DNA from: Natronomonas sp.
Lineage (GTDB): Archaea > Halobacteriota > Halobacteria > Halobacteriales > Haloarculaceae
Direction of reading: 5' to 3'
Assembly: GCA_007121575.1 (NCBI GenBank)
Contig: SKKJ01000277.1
Location: 1-5,789, forward strand
Length of the DNA stretch: 5,789 nt
Shown: one piece after another, positions 1-5,269 of the stretch
Numbering within the stretch: position 1 is the stretch's first letter
How the letters are laid out: every line of letters starts with the position of its first letter
Position numbers and translations under genes: made by a program
Notes under the pieces: model-generated
The model's database searches: none
The model's input: the letters and a program-made list of their open reading frames with translations, nothing else
What the model was told of the DNA's origin: nothing

Positions 1-24
1 GTTTACATTACTTTGAATACGTCG

Positions 25-31
25 TTTATTA
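25..31 (+). promoter_or_regulatory. Putative TATA element for the cupredoxin gene
   Basis: The AT-rich heptamer TTTATTA is centred about 35 bp before the start codon at 63. With the usual archaeal TATA-to-start spacing of about 25-27 bp, transcription would begin near 53-55 and leave a leader of only about 8-10 nt. The element sits between the two arms of a short inverted repeat, CGTCG at 20-24 and CGACG at 36-40, which might be a regulator site or chance. The call rests on position and composition only. Confidence 0.4.
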
Positions 32-62
32 CTATCGACGAGGTCGCCGAACCGACGACTGC

Positions 63-1178
63 ATGAGCGATACTCAAAAAACAGACGCGACAGCGTCTCA
101 GCAAGTTGAATCCACTGGACTGGGATCGTATCGACGCGACCTAATGAAACTTCTCGGTGCCGGCGCCGCAGTCGGCGCGTTCGGCGGTGTGGCCGCTGCC
201 GACGAGCACGAGGACGATCCTGAAGAAGAACCAGTGGACGAACCGGTAAACGACGAGCCCGATGAAATGCAGGCGCCGACTGACGGAACCGTTCACGTCG
301 TTCGAACGCTCATCACCCAGTCGACGAACCCCGAACGGCCGGCTGATTTCTTCTATCAACCGACCGGCCTTCACGTCGAACCGGGCGATGTCGTCCGGTT
401 CGTCTTCGAGACGCCCGATCACACGGTGACGTCCTATCACCCGGCGTTCGGGATGCAACGCCGAATTCCCGCTGGTGTGGATCCGTTCTCTTCACCGATC
501 ATGGGCTGGGATCCGAGATCGCTTCCGGACGACCTCGATATGCCGCCGATGGAGAACGGCGAGCACGTTGAAAACGACGTTGACGACAACGGCGAGAGCG
601 ACGTCGAGAACGACGAAAACGGCGCTGAAGAGAACGGTGACAACGATGTCGAAGAGAACGGTGACGCGAACGACGATGCAAACGGGGAGGCGAACGGTCC
701 CGTTCCGACCTCGTGGCTGTACTCGTTCGATACGCCCGGTGTCTACGATCTCGAGTGTGCTCCACACGAAGTGTTCGGCATGGCAATGCGCGTCGTCGTT
801 GGCGACGAGACCGAAACGACGTTCGAAACGTCCGACTCGTCAGAACTCCCACCACCACGCGCCGGTCCGGTCGGTCTCTCTCGTGAGATACTCACCGACC
901 CGAACTTAGAGCCCGAAGCGATCGTCGAGGCAGGGCACGTCGAGTGGATGGACCTCGAAGCGAATGAAGCGCCGGAGGACGAGAACGGAGTGCCTGATGA
1001 TGACGATGAGCCGGACGAGAATGGAGAGCCGGACGAGAACGGCAACGGGGAACCGGACGAGGACGAGAATGGAGAGCCGGACGAGAACGGCAACGGCAAC
1101 GACGACGACGAGAACGGCAACGGCAACGGCAACGACGACGACGAGAACGGCAACGGCAACGGCAACGACGACGAGTGA
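63..1178 (+). CDS. Tat-exported cupredoxin (plastocyanin-like) copper protein with acidic repeats
   Basis: This is a 371-residue predicted extracellular blue-copper-type protein, probably an electron carrier or copper binder at the cell surface. A twin-arginine signal is visible at residues 22-46 (SYRRDLMK, then an Ala/Gly-rich stretch ending GVAAA), with likely cleavage near Ala46. There is no lipobox cysteine. The cupredoxin core starts near residue 75. His120 (PDHTVTSYHP) and the Cys232/His235/Met240 cluster (LECAPHEVFGM) match type-1 copper ligands. Residues 161-213 are an Asp/Glu/Asn/Gly-rich insertion between the first histidine and the Cys-His-Met loop. After the domain, residues about 301-371 form a hydrophilic tail of EPDENG and NDDDENGNGNG units. 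No C-terminal membrane segment or PGF-type sorting motif is visible, so the protein is probably soluble or loosely attached. The physiological partner is unknown. The gene stands alone and converges on the minus-strand cluster. Confidence 0.88.
   Translation: MSDTQKTDATASQQVESTGLGSYRRDLMKLLGAGAAVGAFGGVAAADEHEDDPEEEPVDEPVNDEPDEMQAPTDGTVHVVRTLITQSTNPERPADFFYQPTGLHVEPGDVVRFVFETPDHTVTSYHPAFGMQRRIPAGVDPFSSPIMGWDPRSLPDDLDMPPMENGEHVENDVDDNGESDVENDENGAEENGDNDVEENGDANDDANGEANGPVPTSWLYSFDTPGVYDLECAPHEVFGMAMRVVVGDETETTFETSDSSELPPPRAGPVGLSREILTDPNLEPEAIVEAGHVEWMDLEANEAPEDENGVPDDDDEPDENGEPDENGNGEPDEDENGEPDENGNGNDDDENGNGNGNDDDENGNGNGNDDE
543..701 (+). repeat. Acidic Asn-Gly low-complexity insertion inside the cupredoxin domain
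   Basis: This stretch encodes residues 161-213, almost entirely D, E, N, G and A, with seven Asn-Gly dipeptides. Within it a 15-bp unit, GAAGAGAACGGTGAC, occurs exactly at 627-641 and 651-665 (24-bp period), which points to growth by local duplication. Folded cupredoxin sequence lies on both sides, ending near PFSSPIMGWDP before it and resuming at VPTSWLYSFDTPGVYDL after it, so it most likely forms a long solvent-exposed loop. Confidence 0.75.
1014..1096 (+). repeat. Perfect 35-bp direct repeat, 48-bp period, in the cupredoxin tail
   Basis: Positions 1014-1048 and 1062-1096 are identical over 35 bp, including the synonymous codons (for example AAT GGA in the same place in both copies). They encode DENGEPDENGNG-type units. 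Codon-level identity indicates recent duplication or gene-conversion-like homogenisation rather than independent selection for similar amino acids. Confidence 0.85.
1098..1175 (+). repeat. 33-bp tandem repeat encoding NDDDENGNGNG, about 2.3 copies
   Basis: Two identical 33-bp units (1098-1130 and 1131-1163) are followed by a shortened third copy (1164-1175, NDDE) that runs to the stop codon. Each unit is a multiple of three, so copy-number changes by slippage would lengthen or shorten the tail without shifting the frame. Simple GGCAAC and GAC triplet/hexamer runs make up the units. Confidence 0.88.
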
Positions 1179-1226
1179 CCTAGTCTGCGGATTCACCACC
1201 TCGTTGTGAACGGCTACTCAAACCAC

Positions 1227-1248
1227 TCGCTTCCCGTTTTTCAAGCGA
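1227..1248. terminator. Possible stem-loop / T-tract terminator between convergent genes
   Basis: TCGCTT (1227-1232) and AAGCGA (1243-1248) are complementary and flank a 10-nt loop that holds five Ts (1237-1241). It lies about 50 bp after the cupredoxin stop and before the convergent epimerase stop. Archaeal termination depends mainly on T-rich stretches on the non-template strand, and T5 is short, so this is a weak candidate, most plausible for the plus-strand gene. Confidence 0.35.
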
Positions 1249-1274
1249 ACCGACGCAAAGGCGCACCGGAGCTG

Positions 1275-1317
1275 AGCGTGAGGATTTACTGCAGGCGAAG
1301 CGTGTGAGGCGGTTTAC
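1275..1317. repeat. Imperfect direct repeat in the convergent intergenic region
   Basis: AGCGTGAGGATTTAC (1275-1289) recurs with small insertions as AGCGTGTGAGGCGGTTTAC (1299-1317), the second copy running into the epimerase stop codon. It may be a remnant of a local duplication. No function can be assigned. The rest of the 1179-1313 gap holds nothing else that I recognise. Confidence 0.3.
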
Positions 1318-2261
1318 AGCCGGAAGTCGTCGATGCCGATCCGTTCGGGTGCCGAGAGATATTCCTCGATCCGGTCATTCGAGAACTCTCGCGTCGGTTG
1401 CAACGCTTCCGGTAGCGGCTCACAGACACCGACCGGTGCCGGATCGGTTGCCCCTTCCGCAAGCATTCGCACCCCTGCCGTCGAGACGATCGGCGTCTCC
1501 ATAACGCGCTCTTGGATCCATGACGAAATCCGATGTGCCCACACGGGACACGGAATTACGATCGGTTTTTCCCCGAGCACCGTCCCGACCCGGCTGACGA
1601 GTTCCGCGACGGTCAGCGTTTCCGGACCAACGACGGCGACTGTCGTCTCTGATAGCTGATCACCCCGGATCGACGCCCGTAACACGTCGGTGAGATCATC
1701 GACCGCGAGCGGACGAATCTGACGCCGTGTTAGCCCGATCTGCGGAAACACGGGCACGGTCGCGAGCGAACGGGAAATCGCCGTCAACATCTGATCGCCG
1801 GCACCGTAGACGACGCCGGGTTTCACGACCGTGTAGTCGAGTCCTGCCCGTCGAACGATCTCTTCGGCTTTCCACTTCGATTCGTGATATCCGGAACCGC
1901 AGTCGGGTCGAGCACGCAGATAACTCGTCAGTACGATCTTCGACGCACCGACATCGGTCGCGGCCGAAACGACCGCTTCGGTTCCCTCGACGTGAACGTT
2001 CTCGTAGGTCTGCGTTCCACGCTCACGGTTGATCCCAGCGAGGTGTGCGATAACGTCACAGCCGCTGAACGCCTCTCGCATCGTACTTCGATCGATCACC
2101 GATCCCGTAACGATCTGTATCCCTTCGCGCGCCTGCAATTCGGCAATATTTCGTTCGTCCACACCTCGTGCGAGTATCACGAACTCGTGGTCATCGCCAC
2201 CGAACCGTCGAATCAGATTCGTGCCGATGAATCCCGTCCCGCCGGTGATACCGATACGCAT
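1314..2261 (-). CDS. Atypical SDR family NAD(P)-binding epimerase/dehydratase-like protein (NDUFA9-like)
   Basis: This is a 315-residue cytoplasmic protein with an N-terminal Rossmann fold of the extended/atypical short-chain dehydrogenase type. The glycine motif GGTGFIG at residues 7-13 binds the dinucleotide, and DVIAHLAGINRE (69-80) matches the conserved strand beta-4 region. Tyr125 and Lys129 in YHESKW form the YxxxK pair kept in catalytic members. TVVKPGVVYGAGD (144-156) is also typical. The length and the layout, with the second half carrying QIRPLAVDDLTDVL, fit the atypical SDR group related to complex I subunit NDUFA9, which haloarchaeal annotations usually call NAD-dependent epimerase or NAD(P)H-binding protein. 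The substrate cannot be read from sequence; sugar nucleotide, lipid or quinone-related roles remain open. The start at 2261 is supported by a TATA-like element 25-31 bp upstream, implying a leaderless mRNA. It follows the propeller lipoprotein gene after 101 bp on the same strand. Confidence 0.88.
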   Translation of the reverse strand: MRIGITGGTGFIGTNLIRRFGGDDHEFVILARGVDERNIAELQAREGIQIVTGSVIDRSTMREAFSGCDVIAHLAGINRERGTQTYENVHVEGTEAVVSAATDVGASKIVLTSYLRARPDCGSGYHESKWKAEEIVRRAGLDYTVVKPGVVYGAGDQMLTAISRSLATVPVFPQIGLTRRQIRPLAVDDLTDVLRASIRGDQLSETTVAVVGPETLTVAELVSRVGTVLGEKPIVIPCPVWAHRISSWIQERVMETPIVSTAGVRMLAEGATDPAPVGVCEPLPEALQPTREFSNDRIEEYLSAPERIGIDDFRL

Positions 2262-2285
2262 TGCCGAAGAAACGGTCCGCGGTCG

Positions 2286-2292
2286 TTAATAC
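2286..2292 (-). promoter_or_regulatory. Putative TATA element for the epimerase gene (leaderless)
   Basis: On the minus strand GTATTAA lies 25-31 bp before the ATG at 2261, the spacing at which archaeal transcription starts at or next to the start codon. No Shine-Dalgarno-like purine block is evident in the gap, which agrees with a leaderless transcript. Upstream of it, CCGAG-G-CTCGG at 2314-2324 forms a short near-palindrome. Confidence 0.5.
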
Positions 2293-2332
2293 GCTGTGCT
2301 CGACGTCCACGCGCCGAGGCTCGGTCGGCTAC

Positions 2333-2360
2333 TCCTTCCCGTCGTGCACGACGGAGAGGA
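2333..2360. repeat. 28-bp near-palindrome downstream of the propeller gene
   Basis: A perfect 16-bp palindrome, CCGTCGTGCACGACGG (2339-2354), is extended by matching arms TCCT (2333-2336) and AGGA (2357-2360) after two mismatched positions on each side. It begins 3 bp beyond the stop codon of the propeller lipoprotein and lies about 40 bp upstream of the epimerase TATA element. It could be an mRNA 3' hairpin or a dimeric operator for the epimerase gene. No T-tract follows on the minus strand, which argues against a classical terminator. Confidence 0.6.
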
Positions 2361-2362
2361 TG

Positions 2363-3730
2363 TCATTCCTCGACGAGACAGTACGCGTGGCCGGGAACGT
2401 CGACCGTCACGTCCTCGTCTTCGTCCCAGTACCCGGAAACGACGGCCCGCTCGGCGTAGTAGATCCGGCCATCGCGGGGAACCGGCTCGCTGGTGACGTG
2501 GCCGTTGTGCTCGACGAACCACCTGATGTCGCCAGTGTCCTTTTCGAGCGCGACCATCTCACCGGCCGTCGTCCCGACCAACACCGCATCCGCGGTCACG
2601 GTGACGGCGCCGATGATACGGCCGTTGACGTTCGTCGCCCACACCTGCTCGCCGGTATCGGCGTCGAGCGCGTAGAGGTTCCAGTCGTCACTCCCGAAAT
2701 AGACGACGTTTGCGTCGGGGTCGATCCCGGGTGCGGACATGACGATGCCATCGGTTTCGAACGACCAATCCTCGGTGCCGTCTTCGAGATCGAGTCGGTA
2801 GAGATGCCCGTCCCACGAGCCGACGAACGCCCCTCCGTCGTAGGTCGCGATCGGGCCCTTGACGTCGCGGCCGGTTTCGAACGACCACTCGAATGACAGT
2901 GACGGGAACTCCCAGCAGTACACCCGTCCGTCGTTCGACCCCGTCAACAGCCGCTCGTATTCCGGATGTATCGCGACCGTGGGGTGCGGCATGTCGACGA
3001 TTCGATCGTCGACGAACAGCGGCTCGCCGCTTTCGGCGTCGAACACCCACAGTTCCCCCCGCTTCTCGGGATGTCTATGTTCGACGACGACGTAGAGATA
3101 CCCCTCCCAGTAGCCAGCGCTGGAACCGATTGCGACCGATCCGGTCATCTCTTCGGTTCGCCACAACACCTCGCCGGTGTTTACGTCGAAGGCGTACATG
3201 GCTGCCTCTTGGCCGATGTTCGCGCCGTCGTAACCGCCGATATACGCGACGCCGTCGACGATCACCGGCGTCGCGTGAAACCCCTGACGTGTCGCTTGCG
3301 TTTGCGTCGTCCACAGATGCTCGCCTTTCGGCGTCACGGCGTGCATTCGTCCGGTGTCCGCCGGGATCAAGACTGTCTCGCCGTCCGGCGTCGGAAGTGG
3401 GCTCGCCTTCGCCGCGTTGTGGCCGACGTAGTTCACCGGCAGCTGCCAGTTCACCGAGACCGATTCGGGAACCGTCTCATCGGGATAATAGCCCAACCGT
3501 CTAAGTCCGCCGCGGAACATCGTGACCCGGTCGTCGTCGGGATGTGTTTCGTGATACGGGAGCGGTTCGGGATCGAATCCCGATTGGGAAACCTCGTAGC
3601 CATCGACGCTCGAGAGCGGGTTTGTACAGCCGGCTAGTCCGAGCGTTGCCGCTCCCCCGAGCCCGGCGAGGAACTGTCGTCTCCCGCGTTCGAAGCCATC
3701 AGTATCGACGGATCCCGATCGGTTAGCCAT
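2363..3730 (-). CDS. Tat-exported lipoprotein with PQQ-like (BamB-type) beta-propeller
   Basis: This is a 455-residue predicted surface lipoprotein. A twin-arginine motif (GRRQFL, residues 16-21) is followed by a short hydrophobic stretch and the lipobox LAGC with Cys35 as lipidation site, an arrangement typical of haloarchaeal Tat lipoproteins. From residue about 90 to the end, repeats of about 40 residues carry the propeller signature of a strand, a D.DTGE-type turn and an aromatic: Trp95, 140, 190, 282, 322, 364 and 404, with a degenerate unit near 237. This suggests eight blades, as in BamB and quinoprotein dehydrogenases. I see no recognisable catalytic residues or haem site, so a scaffold or binding role is as likely as an enzyme. 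A start codon 24 nt further upstream exists (3754), but the TATA-like element at 3761-3768 would put the transcript start near 3737, so the ATG at 3730 is preferred. It follows the Bat-type regulator gene by 55 bp. Confidence 0.87.
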   Translation of the reverse strand: MANRSGSVDTDGFERGRRQFLAGLGGAATLGLAGCTNPLSSVDGYEVSQSGFDPEPLPYHETHPDDDRVTMFRGGLRRLGYYPDETVPESVSVNWQLPVNYVGHNAAKASPLPTPDGETVLIPADTGRMHAVTPKGEHLWTTQTQATRQGFHATPVIVDGVAYIGGYDGANIGQEAAMYAFDVNTGEVLWRTEEMTGSVAIGSSAGYWEGYLYVVVEHRHPEKRGELWVFDAESGEPLFVDDRIVDMPHPTVAIHPEYERLLTGSNDGRVYCWEFPSLSFEWSFETGRDVKGPIATYDGGAFVGSWDGHLYRLDLEDGTEDWSFETDGIVMSAPGIDPDANVVYFGSDDWNLYALDADTGEQVWATNVNGRIIGAVTVTADAVLVGTTAGEMVALEKDTGDIRWFVEHNGHVTSEPVPRDGRIYYAERAVVSGYWDEDEDVTVDVPGHAYCLVEE

Positions 3731-3760
3731 GTGTTCTCGCCCTCGGTAGGTCATTCTGGC

Positions 3761-3768
3761 GAATATGT
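3761..3768 (-). promoter_or_regulatory. Putative TATA element for the propeller lipoprotein gene
   Basis: On the minus strand ACATATTC lies about 34 bp before the ATG at 3730, in the 55-bp gap after the regulator gene. It predicts a transcript start near 3737 and a leader of about 7 nt. If real, it rules out the in-frame ATG at 3754 and gives the lipoprotein gene a promoter of its own, besides any read-through from the regulator gene. Confidence 0.4.
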
Positions 3769-3785
3769 GCTTTGGTCGGGCGATG

Positions 3786-4433
3786 TCATCGATCGACGTC
3801 GAGCGATTGGCCGATCAACCGCCGCTCTCCCCGCCGAAGTATCTCGGAGGCGGTCGAGACCGCACAACCAAGTTCTTCGGCCACGGTCTCGATTCCGTTT
3901 CGACGAGGAATCTCATAGTAGCCGACGTTCCACGCCGTCTGGAGCGCCAGTCTCTGCCGCTTCGAGAGCCGGGCTGTATTCACCGTTACGCCGTTTTGAA
4001 TCCGCCTGATATCCACCGAAATCGCTCCGGGTATCCCGTGAAATAACGTGTTGAGGTCGTTCGGATGTCCAACGACCGTCATCCGAATTGTCCGGTCTGA
4101 TCGCACCGTGATCGGTGGAACGACGACGAGTGTCTTCTGTGCCAGCGTGTCGAACAAGGACTGCCCCGACGATTCGAGCTCTCGACGAAGATACACGAAC
4201 AATCCATCTTCGGAAGGTACGATATCGTACTCCAGCACGCCGTCGTCTTCGCTCAATAGGCTTTCGTACGCGCTCAGATCTCCATACACGATCGATGTAA
4301 CGGTCTCGACGGAGTCAACCACCTGTCCGCCGAGAATAACCTCCCTGTCGAGATCCGGTGATTCGAAGAACCTCTCGAGCAACGGTGGCGTCGCGCCTTT
4401 TTCATACGTGAGCGAGATCTGTACCGATCTCAT
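3786..4433 (-). CDS. Bat-type helix-turn-helix transcriptional regulator
   Basis: This is a 215-residue haloarchaeal transcription regulator. The C-terminal domain (about 155-208) matches the bacterio-opsin activator-type HTH (HTH_10): LSKRQRLALQTAWNVGYYEIPRR, then a recognition region with VAEELGCAVSTASEILRRGERRL. The GYYE.PR block and the closing LRR.E..L are hallmarks of that family. The N-terminal 150 residues are an alpha/beta region without a PAS, GAF or receiver domain that I can recognise, so its signal is unknown; it resembles the shorter Bat-like regulators rather than the large multidomain Bat protein. There is no membrane segment, so it should act in the cytoplasm. It lies 58 bp after the methyltransferase gene and 55 bp before the propeller lipoprotein gene, both co-directional, making the lipoprotein gene its most natural candidate target. 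A weak TATA-like CATAAG (4475-4480, minus strand) precedes the ATG by about 42-48 bp. Confidence 0.9.
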   Translation of the reverse strand: MRSVQISLTYEKGATPPLLERFFESPDLDREVILGGQVVDSVETVTSIVYGDLSAYESLLSEDDGVLEYDIVPSEDGLFVYLRRELESSGQSLFDTLAQKTLVVVPPITVRSDRTIRMTVVGHPNDLNTLFHGIPGAISVDIRRIQNGVTVNTARLSKRQRLALQTAWNVGYYEIPRRNGIETVAEELGCAVSTASEILRRGERRLIGQSLDVDR

Positions 4434-4491
4434 AACGGATCGATAGGCGGGATCTGATTGAGCGGCCGATCTCGCTTATGTGTATTCGAAA

Positions 4492-5154
4492 TCATCGCGA
4501 CTTTCGCGCCACCACGGTGTATCCAATACCTGCGACGTATGTTTCGACGATTTCGCTCTCGTCGAAGACGGCGGCGACCGATTCGACGACATCGCCGTCA
4601 GGATTCCAGTTGGCGTACCACCGGAAATACCATCGGAGAATCGGATTCACGATTCGCGCCGGTCCCTCCGGCACGTCACGAACGTCAAAGGCGACGAACA
4701 TCCCTCCGTTTCGAAGCGATCTATACACGTTTTCGACCGCTTTTTGGATATCCGGCATCACGCTCATCGACAAGATCGCGACGGCGAAATCGAAACCGTT
4801 CCCGATGTCGGCCGCCGTCGCGTCCGCTCGCCGAACCGTGACGTTCTCCCAGCCGCGTCTTTCGACGCGCTGGCGAGCCGCCTTCACCATGTCAGGACTG
4901 TAATCGATCGCGATCAGCGAGCCGTGTTCTCCGATCTCGGATCGAATCTGCTCGAAGTTCGTTCCGGGCCCACAGCCGACTTCGAGGACGCGATCGCCCA
5001 CTTCGATATCGAGAGAACCGATCGCGGCCTCGCGCATCGGGGCCAATTCTCGCTCGTCGCGATCGTACCTATCGCTTTTCCGATCCCACCGCTTTTGACT
5101 CCGTTCGAGGTGACGGTGATATCCGGTTTCGGTATCTTCGCTTTCGCTCTTCAT
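4492..5154 (-). CDS. Class I SAM-dependent methyltransferase
   Basis: This is a 220-residue cytoplasmic methyltransferase with a Rossmann-like SAM fold. Motif I is VLEVGCGPGTN (56-66). The acidic end of strand 2 is IAIDYSPDMV (81-90) with Asp84 placed to bind the ribose hydroxyls, followed by RRADAT (108-113) with Asp111 next to the adenine and FDFAVAILSMSVMPD (121-135) as the post-motif II region. SLRNGGMFVAFDV (146-158) is the usual strand before the C-terminal part. The first 45 residues are highly charged and predicted helical. The pattern fits the UbiE/phospholipid N-methyltransferase-like group (Methyltransf_11/25), with the segment NPILRWYFRWYANWNPDGDVV (170-190) near the C-terminus perhaps shaping substrate or membrane contact. 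Quinone, lipid or small-molecule acceptors are possible; the sequence does not decide. It is the first gene of the minus-strand run and is divergent from AMP phosphorylase, with 115 bp between the two start codons. Confidence 0.9.
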   Translation of the reverse strand: MKSESEDTETGYHRHLERSQKRWDRKSDRYDRDERELAPMREAAIGSLDIEVGDRVLEVGCGPGTNFEQIRSEIGEHGSLIAIDYSPDMVKAARQRVERRGWENVTVRRADATAADIGNGFDFAVAILSMSVMPDIQKAVENVYRSLRNGGMFVAFDVRDVPEGPARIVNPILRWYFRWYANWNPDGDVVESVAAVFDESEIVETYVAGIGYTVVARKSR

Positions 5155-5161
5155 ATATCTC

Positions 5162-5175
5162 TGTTCGACAGAACA
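5162..5175. promoter_or_regulatory. Inverted repeat TGTTC-N4-GAACA in the methyltransferase leader
   Basis: TGTTCGACAGAACA is a perfect 5-bp inverted repeat around a 4-bp spacer, 8 bp upstream of the methyltransferase start codon and downstream of its proposed TATA element. It could be an operator for a dimeric regulator or a small hairpin in the 5' leader. The assignment rests on symmetry and position alone. Confidence 0.4.
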
Positions 5176-5189
5176 CCAAACGAACTTTT

Positions 5190-5205
5190 CCCGATAGATT
5201 TCGGG
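5190..5205. promoter_or_regulatory. Inverted repeat CCCGA-N6-TCGGG abutting the methyltransferase TATA element
   Basis: A 5-bp inverted repeat separated by 6 bp directly abuts the AT-rich element at 5206-5215, on its downstream side as seen from the methyltransferase gene. A protein bound here could block transcription initiation. It lies about 35 bp upstream of the AMP phosphorylase TATA element, so it could also serve that gene. Confidence 0.35.
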
Positions 5206-5215
5206 TATTTATATA
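5206..5215 (-). promoter_or_regulatory. Putative TATA element for the methyltransferase gene
   Basis: The AT-only stretch TATTTATATA (plus-strand reading) lies about 52-61 bp before the methyltransferase ATG at 5154. It predicts a transcript start near 5183 and a leader of about 29 nt, enough to hold the inverted repeat at 5162-5175. There is a weak purine-rich AGAG close to the ATG but no strong Shine-Dalgarno sequence. Because the element is nearly symmetric, it could in principle also act towards the plus strand. Confidence 0.45.
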
Positions 5216-5238
5216 CTCGCGCCCGTCTGTCGCTACCG

Positions 5239-5246
5239 TTTTTATA
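5239..5246 (+). promoter_or_regulatory. Putative TATA element for AMP phosphorylase (leaderless)
   Basis: TTTTTATA is centred about 27 bp before the ATG at 5270, which places the transcription start at the start codon. An in-frame TAG at 5261-5263 rules out any longer reading frame. Together these support a leaderless mRNA, the common haloarchaeal form. Confidence 0.6.
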
Positions 5247-5269
5247 GTTGACCCACCAGATAGTATCGA

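Noticed and set aside
743..1165. Minus-strand Ser/Pro/Leu-rich frame opposite the cupredoxin tail
   Set aside because: It is the mirror of the GAC/GAG/GGC/AAC repeats and has no independent coding evidence.
1098..1175. Tandem repeats considered as a CRISPR array or replication-origin iterons
   Set aside because: There are no spacers between units, the repeats are in frame and continuous with the protein tail, and no cas or replication initiator gene is nearby.
1884..2459. Plus-strand open frame (191 codons) overlapping the epimerase start and the intergenic gap
   Set aside because: Arg/Ser/Thr-rich translation typical of a wrong-frame read in a haloarchaeon, antisense to the Rossmann motif of the epimerase.
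2966..3637. Plus-strand open frame (223 codons) opposite the propeller lipoprotein gene
   Set aside because: No domain or motif is recognisable and it lies fully antisense to a gene with a Tat signal, lipobox and propeller repeats.
63..3730. Cupredoxin and propeller lipoprotein as one electron-transfer system
   Set aside because: They are on opposite strands with separate promoters and an unrelated gene between them; shared export is not evidence of partnership.
3731..3754. Alternative upstream ATG (3754) for the propeller lipoprotein
   Set aside because: It lies only 7-14 bp from the TATA-like element, upstream of the expected transcript start, and would add a charged MTYRGREH stretch before an already typical Tat signal peptide.
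4480..5247. Long plus-strand open frame (255 codons) opposite the methyltransferase gene
   Set aside because: It is antisense to a gene with clear SAM-binding motifs, runs across the promoter region, has no recognisable domain, and such mirror frames are common where GC and codon bias are high.
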